The notes beneath the pieces were generated by a model. The model was not told where the DNA came from. It worked only from the letters and a program-made list of their open reading frames with translations, and made no database searches. A program made the translations under genes and the position numbers. A stretch of 64,000 nucleotides of DNA from Primula veris (taxonomy: Eukaryota; Streptophyta; Magnoliopsida; Ericales; Primulaceae): the NCBI GenBank assembly GCA_963682055.1, contig OY821747.1, positions 14,744,258 to 14,808,257 of the forward strand, in the 5' to 3' direction. Shown one piece after another: positions 40,662-52,444 of the stretch (positions are counted from its first letter, which is position 1; the number at the start of each line of letters is the position of its first letter).

Positions 40662-42584
40662 CTAGGCGAATTTATCAATGTTGTTGAAAAGGAATGCTTC
40701 TAACTCTTCGGATTCCTTTTTTGGAAGGTTGTCGCCGATGAGGAAGTAGTGCTCCTCGTCAGTATCCGGGATATACACATTCCTAAGTGTTTCTCCTACT
40801 TGTTCTTCAACAACCCTCTCGGTTTTGGGTATTTGGTTAATCAGCTTCTTTGTGCTGGTGGGTTGTTCGACAACGCTCAGCTGTTTTTGAAGAGCCGCGG
40901 TAATGTCCTCACAGCGTCTTGAATCTTCTTGACATTCTCTGGCTGTCTCGATCTCTCCCCTATCATTTGGGTATTTGACTTTTTGGTGGTAGGTCGATGG
41001 TATGGCCTTCATGGTGTGCAGCCAGGGTCGTCCTAAGATTGCGTTGTGGCCGGAGTTGTCGTTGACCACTAAGAACTCCACGGGAACTGACACGGATCCA
41101 GTTGTGACACTGAGGACGATCTTTCCCAACGGTTTAGTCGTCTCGGAGATGAACCCGATCAGTGTGACATCGGTAGGCTGTAGATCTTGCATCTTGAGTT
41201 CCATCTTGTCAAAAAGCTCTCTGTACATGATATCACAAGAGGCTCCTTGGTCGAAAAGCACCATGCTGACCGTGTCAAGGCCGATTTGAACACGGAGGTT
41301 GATGGCGTCCCCGTGGGGGTAAATCACCCCTTCTTCGTCCAGATCCGAGAAGGAGATGGGCGGATGTCGTCGTGGTGTGCATTGTTGTTTGGAGGTCGAC
41401 GCCTGTGACGCCTTGGCTACCTGGCCAAAGTGCGCCAGTTGTCGTTGTCGCGATCGTTCCCCACCCGTGCCCTTGGGTCGTGACATATGAACGACGTTGA
41501 TTGTTTTGCCTTGCCGGTTGTTGGCTCCCTCAATGGCAGGTTGTTTTCCTTTATTTCCGGCGCCTTTGATGAACTTGGCCAGGTACCCCGCATCGCCCCA
41601 CAGGTTCATTTTCCACCGCAGGTTACGGCAGTGTTCGGTGAGGTGTCCGTAGTCCTCGTGATAGGCGCAGAAAAGCTTGGGGTCTCTTTGCTCAGGGGGG
41701 GTAGCGAGCGGCTCTGGTCGTGAATACCAGTTTTCTCTGCGGATATTCGTAAGGATATCTTCAGCAGACAGGTTGAAAGAGTATCTCAATTCGACCGGTT
41801 TGAAGCTCTTTTGCTTTTCCCTTCCCTGGAATCGGCCTTGTTGTGACTGCTTGGTTGGTATAGGGTAGGTGAGCTGGAGTGGTTTATGTTCGTCGATCGG
41901 TGTTGGGTATGCGATCTGGAGCGGTTTGGGCTCTGGTTCTCGTGGTCGCTCTACCCTGCTATGGACCTCAGGACCTTTGTCCTTTCTGGTCGGTTTGAAT
42001 GTTTCTCCCTGGTTATTTCTAACTCTTTTGCGATCCACCTGTGCCTCTCGGACCGATTCTCTTCTTGGTAGAGTTCGGTTGAGGATACGCAGTTCGTCGT
42101 TTTTATCGGTGAGGTGGGTACAATAGGCTAGCAGGGAATCAGTGGTCGGAAAGTTTTTGCCTATGAACTTCCTTCTCGCCCAATAGCCATTAGGGATGGA
42201 GTTGATAAAGTTCTGGATGGCTATATTATTGGCATACTGTGGAATCTGGTTTGCTACGTCGATGAAACGTATGCAGTAGTCGTTGAGCCTTTCATTTGGC
42301 ATCATCGTCATTTTCAGAAGGGTTTCAATGCTAACCTTCTTCTTCCGGTGAGCAGCGTATCGGGTGGAGTACGCTCTTAGCAGCTCCGCCCAGTCTTTTA
42401 TAGAGCCCCGTGGTAAGTTATGGTACCACGACGAAGCCTCTTGGCCCAAACTGTTTTTGAAAAACTTGCACATCAGTGCATGGTCATCACTCCACAGCTC
42501 CATCTTCATCTTGTACTGCCTCAGATGGTCAATGGGACAACTCCTTCCATCATAGAACTTGAACTCGGGGATGACGAACCCCAC
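40662..42584 (-). pseudogene. gag capsid, zinc knuckle and protease, copy B
   Basis: A 640-codon frame. Near the start is the retrotransposon Gag domain (FKFYDGRSCPIDHLRQYK, FFKNSLGQEASSWYHNLP, WAELLRAY, MPNERLNDYCIRF). A zinc knuckle of the C-x-x-H type follows (FCAYHEDYGHLTEHC, about 41630-41672). The protease active site reads LFDQGASCDIMY (about 41229-41264), with the later core NAILGRPWLH. It ends in a TAG in place of a tryptophan codon, so RT cannot be read through from it without suppression. Confidence 0.85.
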
Positions 42585-43075
42585 AGGATTGCGGTACCGC
42601 GTGATCGGTTCGGCACATGGGGTTTCTTGGCATACGTTCCAAGCTTGTTGGAACGCTTCATCCGTGGCTTGGTAGGGGGGGTGTATCCCCCCTGATGTGG
42701 TGGTGGGCCGTATCCTCCCCCGATCATGTGTTCGGGATACCTACCGTCCTTCGGATTTCTGTCGAGGACATGTTCCGTATGAGCGTTTGGGTGGACGATG
42801 GTTGGAGGGATCGTTATCCGGACGTTGCCCCCTTGATGGGGCACTCCTGTATCTGGTCGTCGGCCTGCCGCTTCCAAGGCGGCCCTATAGGCGGAATCTT
42901 CCGCTTCACGACGTGGGTCTTTGTCAGTATTGGTAGGTTGGGTACTCGGCAATATGATGCCGGCTGCTGCCATGGCCGTCACACATGCCGCCAGCTGAGC
43001 TTGCAGTCGGGCGTTGTTCCTTTCATCAGCTAACGGAACAATATGTTGTACTTCCACCGTGGGTGGTGTAATCAA
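42521..43075 (-). pseudogene. gag N-terminal part, copy B (frameshifted into the capsid frame)
   Basis: The frame contains LADERNNARLQAQLAACVT and a Gly/Pro-rich stretch. Near 42675-42690 it crosses runs of C on the coding strand. Downstream of these the neighbouring frame reads on into the capsid domain, so a homopolymer slip broke the gag frame. An in-frame TGA at 43097-43099 precedes it. Confidence 0.65.
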
Positions 43076-43096
43076 CCTTGGTGGGTGAGTCGATGG

Positions 43097-43492
43097 TCAG
43101 GACAACTGTTCGAGTATATGATCCTCGGGCATGCCAAGCCGGTGAGCTTCGTTTGTTTGTAAACGAGCACCAGAGTTGACCGAGGCTGTTGGCAGAGGGA
43201 CTCTTGAGCTCGGTCCTGCCTGGGATCCGGGTATGCGTCTTCTTGCGCGCCTTAGTACGGGCAAGGCTTGTTCGTCTTCCGAGGACGTTTGGTATTCTTC
43301 GACGATCCCTTCAAGCTGTTGGGGTTGTTCGATCGGTTGTTCTTGGTGGACATTGGAGGTTGTTGGTTGGTTTCCGGACTGGATAGCTTCGTATCTATCG
43401 CGGATGGCGAGTAGATCGTCGAGGCTAATCTGCACGTGTTGGTTATTGGTTTCTACTATCTCGGGATGGGTTTCTTCTACATTAGTCACCAT
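43097..43492 (-). pseudogene. gag 5' end, copy B
   Basis: The first ATG frame after the primer site (MVTNVEETHPEIVE) encodes 131 residues, with an Arg-rich patch (RRARRRIPG), before the TGA at 43097-43099. The frame continues in phase after that stop. This is the likely Gag start, 58 bases from the primer site. Confidence 0.6.
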
Positions 43493-43549
43493 TGTCGCTC
43501 GTCTGGTAGAGTATTGGTATTCGAATTCTAAACTAGTTGGGAACTAGAT

Positions 43550-43569
43550 GATTCCCGGAGACGGCGCCA
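43550..43569 (-). promoter_or_regulatory. primer-binding site, copy B
   Basis: The - strand reads TGGCGCCGTCTCCGGGAATC two bases after the 5' LTR. It fits the 3' end of tRNA-Asp except for about three positions. Confidence 0.75.
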
Positions 43570-43571
43570 TT

Positions 43572-44102
43572 TGATAAAACCATAACTTTTGTCGGTGGCG
43601 TTAGGTTTTTCAACAATGATATAATATTAAATATATAATAAACGGTGAACACTTCGGGATCTTTATTATTATTCGGCAATCGCCGTTGATCGGATTACAA
43701 TTTCCTTGTAACAATCATGCTCGACTTAACTATTTGATCTCTCATCTTGATCTTTCTCCTTCTTCTTCGGTACTCGGTTCTTTCTCTGTTCGGTTTATGT
43801 CTTGATGTGACAAGCTTTTGGCTAGTTTCTCTCTTTTCTCTACTTCTCTCTATATTTTTTGGATAGATTTTCTGGTCCCTTTCTTGGGGGGATACTTGGC
43901 TATTTATAGGCTATTATGCCTCCTAGGATGTTGACAAATGTCTCCATCTCATGGGTTTTTTCACATATGGGTCCCTAGTTAAGTGGGCTTGAGTTTTTTG
44001 TAAAGGGGGTGATAACTCATTAAGCGTTGGATACCCAGTTATGATATATGGGCTGATTAAGACCCGAATAGAATATTTGGGTCTAATTTTTATGTTCTAT
44101 CA
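43572..44102 (-). repeat. 5' LTR of copy B
   Basis: 531 bp, same ends as the 3' LTR (27259-27789) and eight differences from it by eye. A TATAAATA box lies at 43901-43908 on the - strand. Confidence 0.93.
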
Positions 44103-44107
44103 GTTTT
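44103..44107. repeat. target-site duplication of copy B, right
   Basis: GTTTT, equal to 27254-27258. Confidence 0.8.
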
Positions 44108-44593
44108 TTTTTACGAAAAACACACAAAAATAGTGTTTTTCTTTAAAACAATATTTTTTTTAAATAAAACCTCTTCCGGCGACTTTTCTACGATGACTAT
44201 AATCTTAAAATCGTGTTCAATAACAAACTACACATATCAAATAAATGATTTTGTGAAACGAATAAACGAAAAAAAATTATGTCATTTTTAAGATGAACTT
44301 GGAGATCAATTATAAAAGTTTAATAGTTAATGGAAGTCAATTGCAAGAATTAATATTTTTAAAGTTAGGGCTAATGACCAAAAAGTATTAATTCACAAAC
44401 TATATTACTAAAAACACATGTAGCAAACTATTTCTTTCCAAAAAACAACACTTTTGTTCATACCTTTTTTATTTTTTTTGAAACACATGTAGCAAAAAAG
44501 TTTAATAGTTAATGGAAATCGATTGCAAGAATTAATATTTTTAAAATTAGGGGTAATGACAAAAAGTATTACTTTACAAACTATATTACTAAA
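44108..44593. repeat. tandemly duplicated AT-rich unit (182-bp period) hit by the Mutator-like element
   Basis: AAAGTTTAATAGTTAATGGA starts at 44315 and, changed by few bases, at 44497. The second unit is interrupted by the transposon after ATTACTAAA and resumes at 52605. The first unit therefore shows the empty site. No gene is present. Confidence 0.75.
44585..44593. repeat. target-site duplication of the Mutator-like element, left
   Basis: ATTACTAAA; right copy GTTACTAAA (52596-52604), one mismatch in nine bases. Confidence 0.75.
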
Positions 44594-44743
44594 GAGGTTG
44601 GATTTTTATACTACACTTTTTCCGAAAAAACACACAAACTGTAAAAAAAATGTACGGTTTACAGACATTTTATACATACCGTAGATTTAATCTACCGTTT
44701 ACAGTCAATCACTGTAAACCGTAGATTTAATCTACGGTCTGGA
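44594..44743 (+). repeat. left terminal inverted repeat of the MULE
   Basis: Starts GAGGTTGGATTTTTATACTA and agrees with the reverse complement of 52445-52595 at most positions, including two palindromes of the CCGTAGATTTAATCTACGG kind (44677-44701 and 44714-44741). Confidence 0.88.
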
Positions 44744-45045
44744 TCAATTCTGCAGAAATTACACAGTCAGTCCCTATTTTTCAGAAATTACACAGTCAGT
44801 CCCTGCGCAAAAATTCACAGACAGTCCCTTGAAAACAGAATTTCACGTTTTTAAAAAAAAAAAAAAAACTTTTATACTATACTCTCTCTCTTTCTCTCAA
44901 AAACCCCCAATTTTCATCCAAAAAAACCACTCAAATCAATCAACTACAATAACTATCAACTTTCTTAACAAAAAACCCCAAATCATCAATCAAATTTATC
45001 CATAATTCAAGGTATTTCTTTTATTCTCTAATTTTTTTTTTTTTT

Positions 45046-45355
45046 TGTGTAATTTCAATTTGTAAAATAGGAAAAAATATATAAAATATGCAAATCCATA
45101 ATTCACTTAGCTATATATAATTGTTTGTTGTTTGTTTATATTAATTATAAAAATTATAATAATTGTTGATATTTGTCCCATTTTTGCATTATTTTTTTTT
45201 TGTGTAATTTCAATTTGTAAAATAGGAAAAAAATATAAAATATGCAAATCCATAATTCACTTAGCTATATATAATTGTTTGTTGTTTGTTTATATTAATT
45301 ATAGAAATTATAATAATTGTTGATATTTGTCCCATTTAATAAAAAAATTAGGGTT
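45046..45355. repeat. 155-bp tandem duplication in the MULE leader
   Basis: TGTGTAATTTCAATTTGTAA begins copies at 45046 and 45201; the copies are almost identical to TTGATATTTGTCCCATTT at their ends. Confidence 0.85.
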
Positions 45356-45597
45356 TTTATTCAAATTTGTTTATTTAAATATTTATTACTAATGGTTTGG
45401 TTATGATGTTACATGTTTATGATGGTTATTTGTTTTGATTGAGAAAAATAAAAATTGTTACGCTTTATTAATATTTACCCGTTTTGAAAATTAGGGGTTT
45501 TTATAAAATTATGTTTTTTAATAAGTTTGTTTGCCCAAATCACCAATAAAAATTGGGGTTGTTGATATTTTATCCGTTTTATAAAAAAATTGAGTTA

Positions 45598-45830
45598 TAA
45601 TTGTTTGGTTATCATTAAATGTGTTTGGTTATGATTAAAAAATTGAGTTATCATTGTTTGGTTATGATTAAAAAATTGAGTTATCATTGTTTGGTTATTA
45701 TTAATTGGTTATCATTGAGTTATCATTATTTAGTTATCATTAATTGGTTATCATTGAGTTATCATTGTTTGCTTATCATTAATTGGTTATCATTGTTTAA
45801 TTAGATAATTAAAATAATTGTTTGGTTATC
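45598..45830. repeat. degenerate repeat of TTGGTTATCATT units
   Basis: About twenty loosely ordered copies of GGTTATCATT or GAGTTATCATT precede the plant-mobile-domain gene. Confidence 0.7.
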
Positions 45831-45886
45831 ATTAAATGTGTATGTTTCTTATGTTGTTTTTATTGTTAAAAATAAAAATAGTTAGG

Positions 45887-48263
45887 ATGGCAGAGCCAGG
45901 TTTATAGATTAAAGGCAGGTTGGGCATTTTACGACAGACCGGTCATATTTCTAATCAGACTTGGGATGCTGGAAGAGAAGCGGGTAGAGGAGATGCCCAT
46001 AAGATTAGGGTTTATAATTATAGTTGGCAGATACCGACGCCTGACAGAGTAGTTCAAAATATGATTAGGGCTGGTTTTTACGGTATTCACACTATATGTA
46101 ATTATACCGTAGACCGAGGCTTGCTTACAGCCTTAGTTGATAGGTGGCGTGATGAGACGCACTCGTTCCATTTTGTCGGTGGAGAGTTGGGGATATCTTT
46201 ACAGGATGTAGATATTATGTTTGGTCTCAGGGTGGATGGTCTTACTGTTACCCGATCGGAGCGGAATAACACCAAGGCGAGCAGGTTGGATATGATAGAG
46301 AGTTTGTTGGGTGTTAGACCTGCTGCCAATCAAGTCGATACAAACTGTTTGACAGTTAGACTTGATTGGATGTTACAAACCTTTGGTGAATTACCCACCA
46401 ACCCTAGTGAGGAGCGTTTGCTATATCAGTCCAGGGCTGCCATGTTATTATTACTTGGTGCACATGTGTTTTCGGATAAGAGCAGTGATCAGATTCCACT
46501 CTAGCCTCTGCCATTTCTGGAGGATGTTGACACATGTGCAGAGTATAGTTGGGGATCAGCTCTTCTGGCCTGGTTAGAGGCTAATCTATGCAAGTTGGTA
46601 CGTGATAAGGCAAACGGAGTAAGCGGGCCTGTCATGTTTCTCGATATGTGGGCGATGACCAGACTACTGCCGGTTAGACCATGTGAAGAGCTGCCGGAAG
46701 ATATCGAGCCACCTGAGGGCTTGCCTAGGTTCCCCCTCGGTTACATGTATGATATTATTTAGTTTTTGTATTGGATTTGTGTTTTTTTTATTGTGTCATC
46801 TATCATTTACTTATCTTATTTATATTTATTGTTTATCGGGTTTTGTTTGTATATTACAGATGGAAGATTTGGAGGCAAACTAACCTTAAGCCATATGTCT
46901 ACGGACATAATGTGGTCCACATACGTGATCAGTTTGACAATATGTCGCATGAACAGGTAAATTTTAACTTTCTTGTATTATATGTCGCAACTTACGTATT
47001 ATATGTTGTATATGTTTGCATTGGTCTTATGTTCGCAGAATTTATTACTAGTATTTTTAAACCCTTTTTTACATATTCTAATAATAATTTTGATGATTAC
47101 AGATAGTGTGGCAACCTTACGGGAATCTCGATGACTATCCAGAATACTGCACGCGGGGCCGTTATATGTGGCATTGTTCTGTGCCTCTCATTTGTAATGA
47201 GAAGATTGAGTTCCACCCAGCGGACAGGTTCATGAGACAGTTCGGTTTAGTTCAGCGGGTCCCTACATATATTTGGAAACCCAGAACGGGTCACGGCAAG
47301 GATAGAAGATATGGGATTGGGCAAAAACACGATTGGCCTGCACTTTTTGCAGAGTTTATAACCGTGTGGAATGACCGCCACAACCGGCTTGTTAACGGCG
47401 AATTTGGTATGGGGACGTCACCGGATTACATGAGATGGTATAGAGAGAGGACCCGCATCTTTATAAACCCACCTGAACTTGCCCGGCTATCTCACGGTTT
47501 CCGGGAGCATACGGGTGTGCTCAATAAAATGGTAACAACTAGTTAAAGTTCATTAATATTTGTTTGTTATTTTTTTGTTTGTATATTTCAATACTAATAA
47601 ATCGTTTTTTATTGTTTTTTTTTTCAGAAAGCGATATTGCGCCGCAGTTTCAAATCGTTCAAACGGACGAAAATGAAAACGGACGTGGACTTACTACGTG
47701 CGGAGTTCGCTGAAATGGGAATGAATCCGTATGGGTCAGCTGATGAACAGTCGGATGAGGAGGATGACGATGACGACGACGACGACGATGGTGATGACGA
47801 CCTACGTTACGACCCAAGAACTTACACTAGGGCTTCAAGTTGTCGGCATCCCGACGAAAGAGGCAGAGGGAAAGGCGAATCTAGTAGCGGTGGGCATAGC
47901 GGGGGTAGAAGAACGAGTGGAGGTCGACCCCCGACTACAGATCAGGGTCCGAGTTCAAGCGGTCATCGTCGTCGTGCTTCTTTTGCTGGGTCGGACTACG
48001 TTCAGGGCGATGTTCCGTTCAATCATCATAGACAATCATTTGGGTCGTACGAGCATCATCCTAGTCAGCAGTCAACCGACAGTTGGAGTCGAGGATTGAC
48101 ACTTACATCCCACGAGCGTGCTCCGCATCCAGAATCACAGCATCAACAGAGACGCCGTCCGAAGCTAAACGAAATCGAAGAGTCTACTGAGCCGTCATCG
48201 GATAGATTAACATCGGCGGGAAAGATCCTCCCTACGTCCAACTTTAAAGGATTTACTCGTTAA
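45887..48263 (+). pseudogene. plant mobile domain (PMD) gene carried by the MULE, two in-frame stops
   Basis: The model has exons 45887-46746, 46860-46956, 47103-47531 and 47628-48263, joined by GT/AG introns in agreeing phases (about 670 codons). The first exon carries the plant mobile domain (PF10536-like), with CNYTVDRGLLTALVDRW, HSFHFVGGELGISLQDV and IMFGLRVDG. This domain is shared by the Arabidopsis MAIN/MAIL proteins, which act in silencing and meristem maintenance, and by transposons. TAG codons at 45905-45907 and 46502-46504 interrupt the frame. The C-terminal exon has an acidic Asp run, an Arg/Gly/Ser-rich disordered region and a basic end. Its job in the transposon is unknown. Confidence 0.78.
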
Positions 48264-48527
48264 AAAAAAATGCACATTTGTGTTTTTTGTATTTGATTTC
48301 TATGTTTTATTTGTAAGTTTTATTCTTAGCTGAGTTGGAATATTATAAATTCGTAAGTTTAATTTGATTTGTATGTTTGATTTGTACGTTATAAATTCGT
48401 AAGTTTAATTTGATTCGTATGTTTGATTTGTATGTTTGTAAAAAATATTCTGTATTTTAATTGATAGGACCAATATTGAGTTTTTACGAAATACAGGGAC
48501 TGATTTGCAATTTTCTGAAATATACAT

Positions 48528-48636
48528 GCAAACCGTGCATTTAATGTACGGTTTGCACAGAATACATGCAAACCGTACATTAAATGTACAGTTTGCATGT
48601 ATTCTGTGCAAACCGTAAAAGTAATCTACGGTTTGT
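48528..48636. repeat. cluster of palindromes in the centre of the MULE
   Basis: Three adjacent palindromes share the arms GCAAACCGT / ACGGTTTGC around AT-rich centres. The middle one is embedded in a ~54-bp near-perfect palindrome (48555-48609) starting GCACAGAATACATGCAAACC. They resemble the palindromes of the terminal repeats. Confidence 0.85.
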
Positions 48637-48711
48637 ACCCTTGATTTAAGCAGTGGTCATTTTACAAATGTACTTTTTGCACTAAATCACGGTTAATAAC
48701 GTAAAAAAAAA

Positions 48712-49065
48712 AACACTACAAACCGTAAAAGTAATCTACGGTTTGTAGTGTAAATGACATGGGATACCATATCCATCAAATGCATCCGACAACACTTTAT
48801 GACTTTTGAATTATTATGAGTTGACAACCGTATCCGAAAATGACTGCTCAATGCATTATTAAAGTTTGGAAATGACTACACCAAAAAAAACACTACAAAC
48901 CATAAAAGTAATCTACGGTTTGTAGTGTAAATGACATTGGATACCATATCTATCAAAATAAATCCGACAACACCTTATCACTTTTGAATTATTATGAGTT
49001 GATAACCCTATCCGAAAATGACTACTCAATGCATTATTAAAGTTTGGAAATGACACCACCTTGTG
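48712..49065. repeat. 177-bp tandem duplication upstream of the transposase gene
   Basis: Units begin AACACTACAAACC at 48712 and 48889. Each opens with a palindrome (ACAAACCGTAAAAGTAATCT and complement arm) and ends AAGTTTGGAAATGAC. It sits just before the likely promoter of the transposase gene (CACTATAAATATGG, 49082-49095). Confidence 0.85.
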
Positions 49066-49082
49066 GGGTTGTTGAAATTAAC

Positions 49083-49092
49083 ACTATAAATA
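49083..49092 (+). promoter_or_regulatory. TATA box of the MULE transposase gene
   Basis: ACACTATAAATATGGCTC lies about 120 bases before the ATG at 49209 and directly after the tandem duplication. Confidence 0.55.
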
Positions 49093-49208
49093 TGGCTCAT
49101 TTTTGCCAATTCTAACAAACCCTAAAATCAAACACAAACACTTTTCAAAAATCTCTTAAAAAATAATCCTTTCTCCCCAAAAAAAATATAAACAAACACT
49201 TTTTGAAA

Positions 49209-51909
49209 ATGAATTACAACTATGGTTATGACAACAAGCAATGGAATAACAACAATGCGAATTCATCCAGTGGCTCAAACGATGAGCTAACTGATTATAC
49301 AGAGCACTTTGAAGTTGATGAATTGACTTGGGATACAAGGGATGAAATGCTTGCTGATCTTGCTGATGTGGCTGGAAATTGGGGTTTCATTCTTACGATT
49401 CGTAGGTCTGGAGGGGGTGATGGGAGCAGAACACCGTATGTTGATATTGTGTGTGATAAATCGGGGGTTTACGAAAAAAAAAAAAACCATCTTCCGTAAA
49501 TTCAGGTACAAAAAAAAAAGATTGTCCATTTTTCATTAAAGGTTACGTAGTTAATGGTGAATGGATGTGTCAAGTAGAAAATGGACAACATAACCACCCA
49601 CCTCCAACTTACCTCCAAGGGCAAGCACGACGTGCTCGTTTAACCCAAGATGAAAAAAAAATGGTTAAAACTTTAAGTCAAATTAGTTTTAAAGTTAGTG
49701 CAATATTAGAGGCCATAAAAAATTAAAATCCTGACAATGTATCAAACACAAAAACGATACATAATTTTTTGGCTAGACTGAAATTTAAAGAACGAGATGG
49801 TAGAAACCCGATACAGGAATTGTTTAATTTGTTGGATAGACATCGCTACACCTTCTACTATAATATGAACCCAACAACTCATTGCCTTGAGAACTTGTTT
49901 TTTGCACACCCCGATTCTATAAGGATGTTCAAAACTTTTCCTGATGTCTTGTTAATGGATTGTACATATAGGACAAACCGTTTTAATATGTCATTTCTAG
50001 AAATCGTAGGAATGACATCAACGAACCAAACATATTGTTTAGGTTTTGTTTTCATGAGTGATGAGGCAAAGGAAAGTTATATATGGGCATTGAAAAAATT
50101 TAAAGATACATTGGAGGGTTGATACTAACTAGGATGTTTGTAACCGACAGGGAAATGGCCTTGATAAATGCTTTATCCGTTGTTTTTCCCGATTCTCATT
50201 ATATTTTGTGCACTTTTCATATTGCCAAAAATGTTTTGAAAAACTGCCGTAAAAAAATCCCGGACGAGGAGTGGCAAACGTTTCTAGATGATTGGGGTTT
50301 ATTGGTTGATTCTGAGTCGATAGAGGAGTACAATCATAACCGAGCTTCTTTCAATTCCTCTTACAAATCGTACCCTGCTGTGATTAAGTATGTAGACAAG
50401 CTTTTAAATAATTATGCTGAAAAGTTTGTTGCATGTTATACCAACCATACAACACATCTAGGTAACAGAACTAGCAATCGAGTTGAACAACAACATGCTA
50501 AGCTAAAAAGATCCCTTTCCACAAATACTGGCACGCTTGAAAATGTTTGGGTAGATGTGAATAGAATTCTAGAAAAACAGTTTGAGGATATTAAGATGAA
50601 GTTGGATAAATGCAAGTCTTATTTTCCACATTCTGAACGAACACCTCTATTTATAAATCTTAGGTCATATATCACACACTATGCCTTTGATTTATTATTT
50701 CAAGAACAAAAAAAATGTAGTGGTCAGGCTGACGATAATTGTTCTTGCGGTTTCAAATTGTCTCACGGGTTATCTTATCATCATATTATGAGTGAACATA
50801 TTTTATTCGGGAAGCCTCTTACTCTAGAATATATTCATCCATTCTGGAAAAAATTAGACGTAATTGATGATAATGGGAACACCGATGATTATGGGGTAGA
50901 GGGTGATCTCGAAGAGTTTAAAAGTGTTTATTCTAGCAAAAGTAATGTTGAAAAACGACGTATGAAAACACAACTCCGAGAGATAACCGTAACATCTAGA
51001 ACATCCATGAATGACCCCGAAGTGAGACAAAATAGGGGGAGACCTAGAAAAGGAGACAAATCTAGTAAGAGAGATAAGTCGGGATGGGAGTATGTGGAGG
51101 AACAGAGTGCTGGTGCTAGTAGGGACAAGGGCAAAGGTAAGGCGGATGAAACATCGGAGGTAAGGGTAAACCCAACTAGGAGGCCGCGAAACCAGAACCC
51201 TAAACCCACCCCCAATAGGCGAACCTTCCTGTATAATGACCAAATATGGGTCATGTTACATAGTTACATCGAAACGGTTTATGATGTGCGTGGGGATGGT
51301 AACTGTGGGTTCCGGATACTTGCAAATGTGACGGGTAAACAGCATGGAGAAGATGATTGGTACGCGGTAAGATGTGAGTTGTTTCAAGAGCTGCAGCAAA
51401 TGAAAGGTGTTTACTATGAGCTGTTTGAGAATTTTGATTTTGAAGATTAACGGTATGATTATATTTTATCAAGTTAAAATTTTTATCATGCTACAAATCC
51501 CGCACCTTCTGACAAATGGATGAGATTTCCGTCTTATGGTTTTTTAATTGCTTCTCATTACAATATGCCAATTGTATTGTTGTCCTTATGGCAAAATAAA
51601 AATGGAGGGGTACAAGTATGGAACGCCACTTTTTTACCTCTTTATACTGGTCCGCCTCCTGGAACGACATATTACATCCCTACTGTAATAGTGTTCGTCA
51701 ACAGTTGCCATTATGCTCAAGTTATTCCAAAAGAAGGGATCTTCCCAATGGCAGGAATTATAGCACAGTGGGAACAAACATGCACTGAGGCAGCTGCGCC
51801 ATGGAAGGAACTTTTTCGACCAAATTTCAAGTTATATATGGCGCTGAAAAAGCAATCGGGAAAGAAAATTGCAAATGAAGAAGAAGCTATACACCTCTCA
51901 AGTCCATAA
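49209..51909 (+). pseudogene. MULE transposase with N-terminal FAR1/WRKY-like zinc domain and C-terminal OTU protease domain, broken
   Basis: From ATG 49209 the first part (ELTWDTRDEMLADLADVAG, GNWGFILTIRRSGGG, CPFFIKG, NGQHNHPPP) resembles the FAR1/MULE DNA-binding zinc domain. The transposase core has DCTYRTNR (first Asp), VTDREMALINA (second Asp), CTFHIAKNVLKNC and VEQQHAKLK (Glu). Then come a SWIM-like CSCGFKLSHGLSYHH, a basic linker, and an OTU domain with DGNCGFR (Cys box) and NSCHYAQV (His). Lesions are a poly-A frameshift near 49471-49510, a stop near 49723, a frameshift near 50115-50122, and two in-frame stops at 51448-51450 and 51478-51480. Catalytic residues of both enzymes are still readable. 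Confidence 0.82.
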
Positions 51910-52444
51910 TCAGTTTTTTATTTTTAATTTTATGTAAATTACTTTTTTTTCCAAGTTGTTGTAAATTTATATGGATGTAAACAAATGTTTAATAAATATG
52001 TTTTATGAAATTTAGTTCATGTTTGCATATTGAGTTAATTTCTCTTATGAAATTTATATAATTTATGATTGTTTCATTCAAGAAAATTGACGATTGACGA
52101 CTTAGTTAATGTTTCATATTGCATTATACAAGTGTTAAAAACAAACCAAAAAAACTTCACAAAAATTGACAATTTAGTTAATGATTCAATAAATAACATG
52201 AACCAAAAACATAAAATTTATCAAATCAATTTTTTTGTGTGTAAATTTCTGTAAATTTTGTGTTTATTTTGAGAGATTGTTAGAATTTTGGTAATTTATT
52301 TTATGTAAAATTTTAAAAATAAGGCATTTAGTTTTTTTTATTAAAAAAATCATGTTTAATTTGAAAAAAATATTCAGTATTTTAATTTTAATTGTTAAAA
52401 TTGACAACATTTATTTTATGTAAATTTTTTTTATGAAAAAACGC

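Larger units (their letters stand above)
27259..44102 (-). mobile_element. Ty3/gypsy LTR retrotransposon, Tat/Retand-like, complete copy B (16.8 kb)
   Basis: Both LTRs (531 bp each), a tRNA-Asp-type primer site, gag-pro-pol, a tandem repeat, eight opposite-strand genes and a polypurine tract are present, with a perfect 5-bp target duplication. I count eight differences between the two LTRs by eye (about 1.5%), so the insertion is recent: about 0.6 to 1 million years if one assumes 0.7-1.3 x 10^-8 substitutions per site per year. Gag-pol has five in-frame stops, one frameshift and a lost integrase catalytic residue. The antisense genes are nearly all open. Confidence 0.95.

Noticed and set aside
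40002..43547. Many + strand frames across copy B gag-pol
   Set aside because: Shadows of the - strand gag-pol frames; they carry no recognisable motif.
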